64,000 bases of DNA from Chlorocebus sabaeus (Eukaryota; Chordata; Mammalia; Primates; Cercopithecidae). Position numbers and translations under genes: made by a program. Under the pieces are notes generated by a model. It searched no databases, was not told the DNA's origin, and was given only the letters and a program-made list of their open reading frames with translations. The stretch covers positions 64,103,435-64,167,434 of the forward strand of contig NC_132904.1 in NCBI RefSeq assembly GCF_047675955.1, read 5' to 3'. Of the stretch, positions 21,926 through 35,400 are shown piece by piece; positions within the stretch are counted from its first letter, which is position 1, and each line of letters opens with the position of its first letter.

Positions 21926-24900
21926 CCTTCAAGAAGCGTTTCGCTAAGGCTGGTCTTGTGGAATTGGCAAAGGGATATTTACAAGCCCATAGAGGGCTAC
22001 GGTGAAAAAGGAAATATCTTCGGTTCAAAACCGGAAAGAAGCTTTCTGAGAAACTGCTCTGTGTTCTGTTAATTCATCTCACAGAGTTACATCTTTCCCG
22101 TCAAGAGGCCTTTCACTAGGGATGTTCTTGTGGAATTTGCAAAGGGATATTTAGAAGCCCATAGAGGGCTACGTTGAAAAAGGAAATATCTTCCGTTTAA
22201 AACTGGAAGGAAGCTTTCCGAGAAACTGTTCTGTGTTCTGTTAATTCATCTCACATAGTTACATCTTTCCCTTCAAGAAGCCTTTCGCTAAGGCTGTTCT
22301 TGTGGAATTGGCAAAGGGATATTTGGAAGCCCATAGAGGGCTATGGTGAAAAAGGAAATATCTTCCGTTCAAAACTGTAAAGAAGCTTTCTGAGAAACTG
22401 CTCTGTGTTCTGTTAATTCATCTCACAGAGTTACCTCTTTCCCTTCAAGAAGCCTTTCGCTAAGGCTGTTCTTGTGGAAATGGCAAAGGGATATTTGGAA
22501 GCTAATACAGGGCTATGGTGAAAAAGGAAGTATCTTCCGTTTAAAACTGGAAAAAATCTTTATGAGAAACTGCTCTGTGTTCTGTTAATTCATTACACAG
22601 AGTTACATCTTTCCCTTCAAGAAGCCTTTCGCTAAGGCTGTTCTATTGGAATTGGCAAAGGGATATTTGACAGCCCATAGAGGGCTACGGTGAAAAAGGA
22701 AATATCTTCCGTTCAAAACTGGAAAGAAGCTTTCTGAGAAACAGCTCTGTGTTCTGTTAATTCATTTCACAGGGTTCAATCTTTCCCTTCAAGAAGCCTT
22801 TTTCTAAGGCTGTTCTTGTGGAATTGGCAAAGGATATTTGGAAGCCCATAGAGGGCTATGGTGAAAAAGGAAATATCTTCGGTTCAAAACTGGAAAGACG
22901 CTTTCTGAGAAACTGCTCTGTGTTCTGTTAATTCATGTCACAGAGTTACATCTTTCCCTTCAAGAAGCCTTTCGCTAAGGCTGTCCTTGTGGAATTGGTA
23001 AAAGGATATTTGGAAGCCCATAGAGGGCTGTGGTGAAAAAGGAAATATCTTCCGTTCAAAACTGGAAAGAAGCTTTCTATGAAACTGCTCTGTGTTTTGT
23101 TAATTCATCTCACAGAGTTACATCTTTCCCGTCAAGAGGCCTTTCACTAAGGATGTTCTTGTGGAATTCGCAAAGGGATATTTGGAAGCTTATAGAGGGC
23201 TATGGTGAAAAAGGAAATATCTTCCGTTTAAAACTGGAAAGAAGCTTTCTGAGAAACTGCTCTGTGTTCTGTTAATTCATCTCACAGAGTTACATCTTTC
23301 CCTTCAAGAAGCCTTTCGCTAAGGCTGTTCTTGTGGAATTGGCAAAGTGATATTTGGAAGCCCATAGAGGACTACGGTGAAAAAGGAAATATCTTCCGTT
23401 CGAAATTGGAAAGAAGCTTTCTGAGAAACTGCTCTGTGTTCTGTAAATTCATCTCACAGAGTACATCTTTCCCTTCATGAAGCCTTTCGCTAAGGTTGTT
23501 CTTGTGGAATTGGCAAAGGGATATTTGACAGCCCCTAGAGGGCTATGGTGAAGAAGAAATTATCTTCCGTTCAAAACTGGAAAGAAGCTTTCTATGAAAG
23601 TGCTCTGTGTTTTGTTAATTCATCTCACAGAGTTACATCTTTCCCGTTAAGAGGCCATTCACTAGAGATGTTCTTGTGGAATTGGCAAAGTTATATTTGG
23701 AAGCCCATAGAGGGCTATGGTGAAAAACGAAATATCTTCTGTTCAAAACTGGAAAGAAGCTTTCTGAGAAACTGCTCTGTGTTCTGTTAATTCATCTCAC
23801 AGAGTTACATCTTTCCCGTCAAGAGGCCTTTCACTAGGGATGTTCTTGTGGAATTGGCAAAGGGATATTTAGAAGCCCATAGAGGGCTATGTTGAAAAAG
23901 GAAATATCTTCCGTTTAAAACTGGAAGGAAACTTTCTGAGAAACTGTTCTGTGTTCTGTTGATTCATCTCACAGAGTTACATCTTTCCCTTCAAGAAGCC
24001 TTTCGCTAAGGCTGTTCTTGTGGAATTGGCAAAGGGATATTTGACAGCCCATAGAGGGCTATGGTGAAAAAGGAAATATCTTCCGTTCAAAACTGGAAAG
24101 AATCTTTCTGAGAAACTGCTCTGTGTTCTGTTAATTCATCTCACAGAGTTACATCTTTCCCTTCAATTAGCCTTTCGCTAAGGCTGTTCTTGTGGAATTG
24201 GCAAAGGGATATTTGGAAGCCCATAGAGGGCTATGCTGGAAAAGGAAATAACTTCCGTTCAAAACTGGAAAGAAGCTTTCTGAGAAACTGCTCTGTGTTC
24301 TGTTAATTCATCTCACAGAGTTACATCGTTCCCTTCAAGAAGCCTTTCACTAAAGCTGTTCTTGTGGAATTGGCAAAGGGATATTTGGAAGCCCATAGAG
24401 GGCTATGGTGAAAAAAGAAATATCTTCCGTTCAAAACTGGAAAGAAGATTTCTGAGAAACTGCTCTGTGTTCTGTTAATTCATCTCACAGAGTTACATCT
24501 TTCCCTTCAAGAAGCCTTTTTCTAAGGCTGGTCTTGTGGAATTGGCAAAGGATATTTGGAAGCCCATAGAGGGCTATAGTGAAAAAGGAAATATGTTCCG
24601 TTCAAAACTGGAAAGACGCTTTCTGAGAAACTGCTCTGTGTTCTGTTAATTCATCTCACAGAGATACATCTTTCCCTTCAAGAAGCCTTTCGCTAAGGCT
24701 GTTCTTGTGGAATTGCCAAAGGGATATTTGGAAGCGCATAGAGGGCTATGGTGAAAAAGGAAATATCTTCCGTTCAAAACTGGAAAGAAACTTTCTGAGA
24801 AACTGCTCTGTGCTCTGTTAATTCATCTCACAGAGTTACATCTTTCCCTTCAAGAAGCCTTTCGCTAAGGCTGTTCTTGTGGAATTGGCAAAGTGATATT

Positions 24901-26589
24901 TGGAAGCCCATAGATGGCTATGGTGAAAAAGGAAATATCTTCCTTTCAAAACTGAAAAGAATCTTTCTGAGAAACTGCTCTGTGTTCTGTTAATTCATCT
25001 CACAGAGTTACAACTTTTCCTTCAAGAAACCTTTCGCTAAGCCTCTTCTTGAGGAATTGGCAAAGGGATATTTGGAAGCCCATAGAGGGCTATGTTGAAA
25101 AAGGAAATATCTTCCGTTTAAAACTGGAAGGAAGCTTTCTGAGAAACTGTTCTGTGTTCTGTTAATTCATCTCAGAGAGTTACATCTTTCCCTTCAAGAA
25201 GCCTTTCGCTAAGGCTGTTCTTGTGGAATGGGCATACGGATATTTGGAAGCCCATAGAGGGCTATGGTGAAAAAGGAAATATCTTCCGTTCAAAACTGGA
25301 AAGAAGCTTTCTGAGAAACTGCTCTGTGTTCTGTTAATTCATCTCACAGAGTTACCTCTTTCCCTTCAAGAAGCCTTTCGCTAAGGCTGTTCTTGTGGAA
25401 ATGGCAAAGGGATATTTGGAAGCCCATACAGGGCTATGGTGAAAAAGGAAGTATCTTCCGTTTAAAACTGGAAAAAAGCTTTATGAGAAACTGCTCTGTG
25501 TTCTGTTAATTCATCACACAGAGTTACATCTTTCCCTTCAAGAAGCCTTTCGCTAAGGCTGTTCTATTGGAATTGGCAAAGGGATATTTGACAGCCCATA
25601 GAGGTCTACGGTGAAAAAGGAAATATCTTCCGTTCAAAACTGGAAAGAATCTTTCTGAGAAACTGCTCTGTGGTCTGTTAATTCATCTCACAGAGTTACA
25701 TCTTTCCCTTCAATTAGCCTTTCGCTAAGGCTGTTCTTGTGGAATTGGCAAAGGGATATTTGGAAGCGCATAGAGGGCTATGCTGAAAAAGGAAATAACT
25801 TCCGTTCATAACTGGAAAGAAGCTTTCTGAGAAACTGCTCTGTGTTCTGTTAATTCATCTCACTGAGTTACATCGTTCCCTTCAAGAAGCCTTTCGCTAA
25901 GGCTATTCTTGTGGAATTGGCAAAGGGATATTTGGAAGCGCATAGAGGGCTATGATGAAAAAGGAAATATATTCCGTTCAAAACTGGAAAGAATCTTTCT
26001 GAGAAACTGCTCTGTGTTCTGTTAATTAATCTCACAGTGTTACATATTTCCCTTCAATTAGCCTTTCGCTAAGGCTGTTCTTGTGGAATTGGCAAAGGGA
26101 TATTCGGAAGCCCATAGAGGGCTATGGTGAAAAAGGAAATATCTTCCGTTCAAAACTGGAAAGAAGCTTTCTGAGAAACTGCTCTGTGTTCTGTTAATTC
26201 ATCTCAAAGAGTTACATCTTTCCCTTCTAGAAGCCTTTCGCTAAGGCTGTTCTTGTGGAATTGGCAAAGGGATATTTGGAAGCCCATAGAGGGCTATGGT
26301 GAAAAAGGAAATATCTTCCGTTCAAAACTGGAAAGAAGCTTTCTGAGAAACTGCTCTGTGTTCTGTTAATTCATCTCACAGAGTTACATCTTTCCCTTCC
26401 AGAAGCGTTTCGCTAAGGCTGTTCTTGTGGAATTGGCAAAGGGATATTTACAAGCCCATAGAGGGCTACGGTGAAAAAGGAAATATCTTCCGTTCAAAAC
26501 TGGAAAGAAGCTTTCTGAGAAACTGCTCTGTGTTCTGTTAATTCATCTCACAGAGTTACATCTGTCCCTTCAAGAAGCCTTTCGCTAAG

Positions 26590-27405
26590 GCTGTTCTTGT
26601 GGAATTGGCAAAGGGATATTTGGAAGCCCATAGAGGCCTATGGTGAAAAAGGAAATATCTGCCGTTCAAAACTGGAAAGACGCTTTCTGAGAAACTGCTC
26701 TGTGTTCTGTTAATTCATCTCACAGAGTTACAGGTTTCCATTCAAGAAGCCTTTCGCTAAGGCTGTTCTTGTGGATTTGGCAAAGTGATATTTGGAAGCC
26801 CTTAGATGGCTATCGTGAAAAAGGAAATATATTCCGTTCAAAACTGGAAAGAATCTTTCTGAGAAACTGCTTTCTGTTCTGTTTATTCATCTCACAGAGT
26901 TACGTCTTCCCCTTCAAGAAGCCTTTCGCTAAGGCTGTTCTTGTGGAATTGGCAAATGGATATTTGGAAGCGCATAGAGGGCTATGGTGAAAAAGGAAAT
27001 ATCTTCCGTTCAAAACTGGAAAGAAACTTTCTGAGAAACTGCTCTGTGCTCTGTTAATTCATCTCACAGAGTTACATCTTTCCCTTCAAGAAGCCTTTCG
27101 CTAAGGCTGTTCTTGTGGAATTGGCAAAGTGATATTTGGAAGCCCATAGATGGCTATGGTGAAAAAGGAAATATCTTCCGTTCAAAACTGGAAAGAATCT
27201 TTCTGAGAAACTGCTCTGTGTTCTGTTAATTCATCTCACGGAGTTACAACTTTCCCTTCAAGAAGCCATTCGCTAAGGCTGTTCTTGTGGAATCGGCAAA
27301 GGGATATTTGGAAGCCCATAGAGGGCTATGGTGAAAAAGGAAATATCTTCGGTTCAAAACTGGAAAGAAGCTTTCTGAGAAACTGCTCTGTGTTCTGTTA
27401 ATTCA
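26590..27405 (+). repeat. Mosaic block shared with 36385-37200 (left copy)
   Basis: Matches 36385-37200 at a 9,795-bp offset (57 monomers less 9 bp), checked at ACAGGTTTCCA (26730/36525) and CACGGAG (27240/37035). Shared variants include GAGGCCTATGG with CTGCCGTTC, GACGCTTTCTG, GTGGATTTGG, CCCTTAGATGGC, TATCGTGAAAAAGG, GTCTTCCCC, GGCAAATGGATA and GAAACTTTCTG with GTGCTCTG. It ends where CTTCGGTTC replaces the partner's CTTCAGTTC and the following half-monomer differs. Confidence 0.75.
26810..26826 (+). promoter_or_regulatory. Degenerate CENP-B-like position (ATCG present, CGGG absent)
   Basis: Reads CTATCGTGAAAAAGGAA. The ATCG is one base from the TTCG half of the CENP-B box, but the CGGG half is absent. 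The TATCGTG variant recurs near 36607, 39532, 44687, 50531, 62734 and 63767. It also alters the pJ-alpha-type box at one base. Confidence 0.35.
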
Positions 27406-28480
27406 TCTCACAGTGTTACATATTTCCCTTCAATTAGCCTTTCGCTAAGGCTGTTCTTGTGGAATTGGCAAAGGGATATTCGGAAGCCCATAGAGGGCTA
27501 TGGTGAAAAAGGAAATATCTTCCGTTCAAAACTGGAAAGAAGCTTTCTGAGAAACTGCTCTGTGTTCTGTTAATTCATCTCACAGAGTTACATCTTTCCC
27601 TTCAAGAAGCGTTTCGCTAAGGCTGGTCTTGTGGAATTGGCAAAGGGATATTTACAAGCCCATAGAGGGCTACGGAGAAAAGGGAAATATCTTCGGTTCA
27701 AAACTGGAAAGAAGCTTTCTGTGAAACTGCTCTGTGTTCTGTTAATTCATCTCACAGAGTTACATCTTTCCCGTCAAGAGCCCTTTCACTAGGGATGTTC
27801 TTGTGGAATTGGCAAAGGGATATTTAGAAGCCCATAGAGGGCTATGTTGAAAAAGGAAATATCTTCCGTTTAAAACTGGAAGGAAGCTTTCCGAGAAACT
27901 GTTCTGTGTTCTATTAATTCATCTCACAGAGTTACATCTTTCCCTTCAAGAAGCCTTTCGCTAAGGCTGTTCTTGTGGAATTGGCAAAGGGTTATTTGGA
28001 AGCCCGTAGAGGGCTATGGTGAAAAAGGAAATATCTTCCGTTCAAAACTGGAAAGAAGCTTTCTGAGAAACTTCTCTGTGTTCTGTTAATTCATCTCACA
28101 GAGTTACCTCTTTCCCTTCAAGAAGCCTTTCGCTAAGGCTGTTCTTGTGGAAATGGCAAAGGGATATTTGGAAGCCCATACAGGGCTATGGTGAAAAAGG
28201 AAGTATCTTCCGTTTAAAACTGGAAAGAAGCTTTCTGAGAAACTGCTCTGTGTTCTGTTAATTCATCTCACAGAGTTACATCTTTCCTTCAAGAAGCCTT
28301 TCGCTAAGCCTGTTCTTGTGGAATTGGCAAAGGGATATTTGCAAGCCCATAGAGGGCTAAGGTGAAAAAGGAAATATCTTCCGTTCAAAACTGGAAAGAA
28401 GCTTTCTGAGAAACTGCTCTGTGTTCTGTTAATTCATCTCACAGAGTTACATCTTTCCCTTCAAGAAGCCTTTCGCTAAG

Positions 28481-31400
28481 TCTGTTCTTGTGGAATTGGC
28501 AAAGGGATATTTGGAAGCCCATAGAGGGCTATGGTGAAAAAGGAAATATCTTCCGTTCAAAACTGGAAAGACGCTTTCTGAGAAACTGCTCTGTGTTCTG
28601 TTAATTCATCTCACAGAGTTACAGGTTTCCCTTCAAGAAGCCTTTCGCTAAGGCTGTTCTTGTGGATTTGGCAAAGTGATATTTGGAAGCCCTTAGATGG
28701 CTATGGTGAAAAAGGAAATATATTCCGTTCAAAACTGGAAAGAATCTTTCTGAGAAACTGCTCTCTGTTCTGTTAATTCATCTCACAGAGTTACGTCTTC
28801 CCCTTCAAGAAGCCTTTCGCTAAGGCTGTTCTTGTGGAATTGGCAAAGGGATATTTGGAAGCGCATAGAGGGCTATGGTGAAAAAGGAAATATCTTCCGT
28901 TCAAAACTGGAAAGAAACTTTCTGAGAAACTGCTCTGTGCTCTGTTAATTCATCTCACAGAGTTACATCTTTCCCTTCAAGAAGCCTTTGGCTAAGGCTG
29001 TTCTTGTGGAATTGGCAAAGTGATATTTGGAAGCCCATAGATGGCTATGGTGAAAAAGGAAATATCTTCCGTTCAAAACTGGAAAGAATCTTTCTGAGAA
29101 ACTGCTCTGTGTTCTGTTAATTCATCTCACAGTGTTACAACTTTTCCTTCAAGAAACCTTTCGCTAAGGCTCTTCTTGAGGAATTGGCAAAGGGATATTT
29201 GGAAGCCCATAGAGGGCTATGGTGAAAGAGGAAATATCTTCCGTTCAAAACTGGAAAGAAGCTTTCTGAGAAACTGCTCTGTGTTCTGTTAATTCATCTC
29301 ACAGAGTTACCTCTTTCCCTTCAAGAAGCCTTTCGCTAAGGCTGTTCTTGTGGAAATGGCAAAGGGATATTTGGAAGCCCATACAGGGCTATGGTGAAAA
29401 AGGAAGTATCTTCCGTTTAAAACTGGAGAAAAGCTTTATGAGAAACTGCTCTGTGTTCTGTTAATTCATCACACAGAGTTACATCTTTCCCTTCAAGAAG
29501 CCTTTCGCTAAGGCTGTCCTATTGGAATTGGCAAAGGGATATTTGACAGCCCATAGAGGTCTATGGTGAAAAAGGAAATATCTTCCGTTCAAAACTGGAA
29601 AGAAGCTTTCTGAGAAACTGCTCTGTTTGCTGTTAATTCATCTCACAGAGTTACATCTTTCCGTTCAAGAAGCCTTTCGCTAAGGCTGTTCTTGTGGAAT
29701 TGGCAAAGGGATATTTGGAAGCCCATAGAGGGCTATGCTGAAAAACGAAATAACTTCCGTTCAAAACTGGAAAGAAGCTTTCTGAGAAACTGCTCTGTGT
29801 TCTGTTAATTCATCTCACAGAGTTACATCGTTCCCTTCAAGAAGCCTTTCACTAAGGCTGTTCTTGTGGAATTGGCAAAGGGATATTTGGAAGCGCATAG
29901 AGGGCTATGGTGAAAAAGGAAATATCTTCCGTTCAAAACAGGGAAGAAGCTTTCTGAGAAACTGCTCTGTGTTCTGTTAATTCATCTCACAGAGTTACAT
30001 CTTTCCCTTCAAGAAGCCTTTTTCTAAGGCTGTTCTTGTAGAATCGGTAAAGTTATATTTGGAAGCCCATAGAGGGCTATGGTGAAAAAGGAAATATCTT
30101 CCGTTCAAAACTGGAAAGAAGCTTTCTGAGAAACTGCTCTGTGTTCTGTTAATTCATCTCACAGAGTTACACCTTTCCCTTCAAGAAGCCTTTCGCTAAG
30201 GCTGTTCTTGTGGAATTGGCAAAGGGATATTTGACAGCCCTTAGAGGGCTATGGTGAAAAAGGAAATATCTTCCGTTCAAAACTGGAAAGAAGCTTTCTG
30301 AGAAACTGCTCTGTGTTCTGTTAATTCATCTCACAGAGTTACACCTTTCCCTTCAAGAAGCCTTTCGCTAAGGCTGTTCTTATGGAATTGGCAAAGGGAT
30401 ATTTGACAGCCCATAGAGGGCTATGGTGAAAAAGGAAATATCTTCCGTTCAAAACTGGAAAGAAGCTTTCTGAGAAACTGCTCTGTGTTCTGTTAATTCA
30501 TCTCACAGAGTTACATCTTTCCCTTCAAGAAGCCTTTCGCTAAGGCTGTTCTTGTGGAATTGGAAAAGGGATATTTGGAAGCCCATAGACGGCTATGGTG
30601 AAAAAGGAAATATCTTCCGTTCAAAACTGGAAAGAAGCTTTCTGAGAAACTGCTCTGTGTTCTGTTAATTCATCTCACAGAGTTACATCTTTCCCTTCAA
30701 GAAGCCTTTCGCTAAGGCTGTTCTTGTGGAATCGGCAAAGTGATATTTGGAAGCCCAAAGAGGGCTATGGTGAAAAAGGAAATATCTTCCGTTCAAAACT
30801 GGAAAGAAGCTTTCTGAGAAACTGCTCTGTGTTCTGTTAATTCATCTCACAGAGTTACATCTTTCCTTCAAGAAGCCTTTCGCTAAGGCTGTTCTTGTGG
30901 AATTGACAAATAGATATTTGCAAGCCCATAGTGGGCTACGGTGAAAAAGGAAATATCTTCCTTCAAAACTGGAAAGAAGCTTTCTGAGAAACTGCTCTGT
31001 GTTCTGTTAATTCATCTCACAGAGTTACATCTTTCCCTTCAAGAAGCCTTTCGCTAAGGCTGTTCTTGTGGAAATGGCAAAGGGATATTTGGAAGCGCAT
31101 AGAGGGCTATGGTGAAAAAGGAAATATCTTCCGTTCAAAACTGGAAAGAAGCTTTCTGAGAAACTGCTCTGTGTTCTGTTAATTCATCTCACAGAGTTAC
31201 CTCTTTCCCTTCAAGAAGCCTTTCGCTAAGGCTATTCTTGGGAATTGGCAAAGGGATATTTGGAAGCGCATAGAGGGCTATGATGAAAAAGGAAATATAT
31301 TCCGTTCAAAACTGGAAAGAATCTTTCTGAGAAACTGCTCTGTGTTCTGTTAATTCATCTCACAGAGTTACACCTTTCCCTTCAAGAAGCCTTTCGCTAA

Positions 31401-32432
31401 GGTTGTTCTTGTGGAATTGGCAAAGGGATATTTGACAGCCCTTAGAGGGCTATGGTGAAAAAGGAAATATCTTCCGTTCAAAACTGGAAAGAAGCTTTCT
31501 GAGAAACTGCTCTGTGTTCTGTTAATTCATCTCACAGAGTTACACCTTTCCCTTCAAGAAGCCTTTCGCTAAGGCTGTTCTTGTGGAATTGGCAAAGGGA
31601 TATTTGACAGCCCATAGAGGGCTATGGTGAAAAAGGAAATATCTTCCGTTCAAAACTGGAAAGAAGCTTTCTGAGAAACTGCTCTGTGTTCTGTGAATTC
31701 ATCTCACAGAGTTACATCTTTCTCTTCAAGAAGTCTTTCGCTAAGGCTGTTCTTGAGGAATTGGCAAAGGGATATTTGGAAGCCCATAGAGGGCTATGGT
31801 GAAAAAGGAAATATCTTCCGTTCAAAACTGGAAAGAAGCTTTCTGAGAAACTGCTCTGTGTTCTGTTAATTCATCTCACAGAGTTACATCTTTCACTTCA
31901 AGAAGCCTTTCGCTAAGGCTGTTCTTGAGGAATTGGCAAAGGGATATTTGGAAGCCCATAGAGGGCTATGGTGAAAAAGGAAATATCTTCCGTTGAAAAC
32001 TGGAAAGAAGCTTTCTGAGAAACTGCTCTGTGTTCTGTTAATTCATCTCACAGAGTTACATCTTTCCCTTCAAGAAGCCTTCGCTAAGGCTGTTGTGGTA
32101 GAATTGGCAAAGGGATATCTGGAAGCCCATAGATTCCTATGGTGAAAAAGGAAATATCTTCCGTTCAAAACTGCGAAGAAGCTTTCTGAGAAACTGCTCT
32201 GTGTTCTGTTAATTCATCTCACAGAGTTACATCTTTCCCTTCAAGAATCCTTTCGCTAAGGCTGTTCTTGTGCAATTGGCAAAGGGATATCTGGAAGAGC
32301 ATAGAGGGCTATGGTGAAAAAGGAAATATCTTCCATTCAAAACTGGAAAGAAGCTTTCTGAGAAACTGCTCTGTGTTCTGTAAATTCGTCTCACAGAGTT
32401 ACATCTTTCCCTTCAAGAAGCCTTTCGCTAAG
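28481..32432 (+). repeat. Unit D1: 23-monomer higher-order unit (3,952 bp), copy 1
   Basis: First copy of a direct tandem duplication. The offset is constant at 3,952 bp across the unit: TCTGTTCTTG at 28481/32433, ACAGGTTTCC at 28621/32573, and a matching open frame one unit apart. Variants include GACGCTTTC, CCCTTAGATGGC, CTCTCTG, CTTTGGCT, CAACTTTTCC with AAGAAACC, the CATACAGGG module, GTTTGCTG, AAACAGGGAAG, several TTTGACAGCCC monomers, AAATAGATATTTG with GTGGGCTACGG, ATTCTTGGGAATTGG (one base short) and AAGCCTTCGCT. Private marks include CACAGTG near 29130 and a TCTTCCTTC indel near 30958. Confidence 0.85.
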
Positions 32433-35400
32433 TCTGTTCTTGTGGAATTGGCAAAGGGATATTTGGAAGCCCATAGAGGCCTATGGTGAAAAAGGAAATA
32501 TCTGCCGTTCAAAACTGGAAAGACGCTTTCTGAGAAACTGCTCTGTGTTCTGTTAATTCATCTCACAGAGTTACAGGTTTCCCTTCAAGAAGCCTTTCGC
32601 TAAGGCTGTTCTTGTGGATTTGGCAAAGTGATATTTGGAAGCCCTTAGATGGCTATGGTGAAAAAGGAAATATATTCCGTTCAAAACTGGAAAGAATCTT
32701 TCTGAGAAACTGCTCTCTGTTCTGTTAATTCATCTCACAGAGTTACGTCTTCCCCTTCAAGAAGCCTTTCGCTAAGGCTGTTCTTGTGGAATTGGCAAAG
32801 GGATATTTGGAAGCGCATAGAGGGCTATGGTGAAAAAGGAAATATCTTCCGTTCAAAACTGGAAAGAAACTTTCTGAGAAACTGCTCTGTGCTCTGTTAA
32901 TTCATCTCACAGAGTTACATCTTTCCCTTCAAGAAGCCTTTGGCTAAGGCTGTTCTTGTGGAATTGGCAAAGTGATATTTGGAAGCCCATAGATGGCTGT
33001 GGTGAAAAAGGAAATATCTTCCGTTCAAAACTGGAAAGAATCTTTCTGAGAAACTGCTCTGTGTTCTGTTAATTCATCTCACAGAGTTACAACTTTTCCT
33101 TCAAGAAACCTTTCGCTAAGGCTCTTCTTGAGGAATTGGCAAAGGGATATTTGGAAGCCCATAGAGGGCTATGGTGAAAGAGGAAATATCTTCCGTTCAA
33201 AACTGGAAGAAGCTTTCTGAGAAACTGCTCTGTGTTCTGTTAATTCATCTCACAGAGTTACCTCTTTCCCTTCAAGAAGCCTTTCGCTAAGGCTGTTCTT
33301 GTGGAAATGGCAAAGGGATATTTGGAAGCCCATACAGGGCTATGGTGAAAAAGGAAGTATCTTCCGTTTAAAACTGGAGAAAAGCTTTATGAGAAACTGC
33401 TCTGTGTTCTGTTAATTCATCACACAGAGTTACATCATTCCCTTCAAGAAGCCTTTCGCTAAGGCTGTCCTATTGGAATTGGCAAAGGGATATTTGACAG
33501 CCCATAGAGGTCTATGGTGAAAAAGGAAATATCTTCCGTTCAAAACTGGAAAGAAGCTTTCTGAGAAACTGCTCTGTTTGCTGTTAATTCATCTCACAGA
33601 GTTACATCTTTCCGTTCAAGAAGCCTTTCGCTAAGGCTGTTCTTGTGGAATTGGCAAAGGGATATTTGGAAGCCCATAGAGGGCTATGCTGAAAAAGGAA
33701 ATAACTTCCGTTCAAAACTGGAAAGAAGCTTTCTGAGAAACTGCTCTGTGTTCTGTTAATTCATCTCACAGAGTTACATCGTTCCCTTCAAGAAGCCTTT
33801 CACTAAGGCTGTTCTTGTGGAATTGGCAAAGGGATATTTGGAAGCCCATAGAGGGCTATGGTGAAAAAGGAAATATCTTCCGTTCAAAACAGGGAAGAAG
33901 CTTTCTGAGAAACTGCTCTGTGTTCTGTTAATTCATCTCACAGAGTTACATCTTTCCCTTCAAGAAGCCTTTTTCTAAGGCTGTTCTTGTAGAATCGGTA
34001 AAGTTATATTTGGAAGCCCATAGAGGGCTATGGTGAAAAAGGAAATATCTTCCGTTCAAAACTGGAAAGAATCTTTCTGAGAAACTGCTCTGTGTTCTGT
34101 TAATTCATCTCACAGAGTTACACCTTTCCCTTCAAGAAGCCTTTCGCTAAGGCTGTTCTTGTGGAATTGGCAAAGGGATATTTGACAGCCCTTAGAGGGC
34201 TATGGTGAAAAAGGAAATATCTTCCGTTCAAAACTGGAAAGAAGCTTTCTGAGAAACTGCTCTGTGTTCTGTTAATTCATCTCACAGAGTTACACCTTTC
34301 CCTTCAAGAAGCCTTTCGCTAAGGCTGTTCTTGTGGAATTGGCAAAGGGATATTTGACAGCCCATAGAGGGCTATGGTGAAAAAGGAAATATCTTCCGTT
34401 CAAAACTGGAAAGAAGCTTTCTGAGAAACTGCTCTGTGTTCTGTTAATTCATCTCACAGAGTTACATCTTTCCCTTCAAGAAGCCTTTCGCTAAGGCTGT
34501 TCTTGTGGAATTGGAAAAGGGATATTTGCAAGCCCATAGACGGCTATGGTGAAAAAGGAAATATCTTCCGTTCAAAACTGGAAAGAAGCTTTCTGAGAAA
34601 CTGCTCTGTGTTCTGTTAATTCATCTCACAGAGTTACATCTTTCCCTTCAAGAAGCCTTTCGCTAAGGCTGTTCTTGTGGAATCGGCAAAGTGATATTTG
34701 GAAGCCCAAAGAGGGCTATGGTGAAAAAGGAAATATCTTCCGTTCAAAACTGGAAAGAAGCTTTCTGAGAAACTGCTCTGTGTTCTGTTAATTCATCTCA
34801 CAGAGTTACATCTTTCCTTCAAGAAGCCTTTCGCTAAGGCTGTTCTTGTGGAATTGACAAATAGATATTTGCAAGCCCATAGTGGGCTACGGTGAAAAAG
34901 GAAATATCTTCCCTTCAAAACTGGAAAGAAGCTTTCTGAGAAACTGCTCTGTGTTCTGTTAATTCATCTCACAGAGTTACATCTTTCCCTTCAAGATGCC
35001 TTTCGCTAAGGCTGTTCTTGTGGAAATGGCAAAGGGATATTTGGAAGCGCATAGAGGGCTATGGTGAAAAAGGAAATATCTTCCGTTCAAAACTGGAAAG
35101 AAGCTTTCTGAGAAACTGCTCTGTGTTCTGTTAATTCATCTCACAGAGTTACCTCTTTCCCTTCAAGAAGCCTTTCGCTAAGGCTATTCTTGGGAATTGG
35201 CAAAGGGATATTTGGAAGCGCATAGAGGGCTATGATGAAAAAGGAAATATATTCCGTTCAAAACTGGAAAGAATCTTTCTGAGAAACTGCTCTGTGTTCT
35301 GTTAATTCATCTCACAGAGTTACACCTTTCCCTTCAAGAAGCCTTTCGCTAAGGCTGTTCTTGTGGAATTGGCAAAGGGATATTTGACAGCCCTTAGAGG

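Larger units (their letters stand above)
21926..28480 (+). repeat. Domain C: mosaic of short alpha-satellite pieces
   Basis: About 38 monomers in which short runs match other domains in shuffled order. 23030-23545 repeats the B-type CTATGAAACTGC monomers. CCCGTCAAGAGGCC monomers occur near 22.1, 23.8 and 27.8 kb. GGCATACGG near 25.23 kb recurs at 38465. The run from about 26.6 to 27.4 kb recurs at 36.4-37.2 kb. TTTACAAGCCC occurs near 22.0, 26.45 and 27.65 kb. I could not find a simple unit that tiles the domain. Nothing other than alpha satellite is present. Confidence 0.65.
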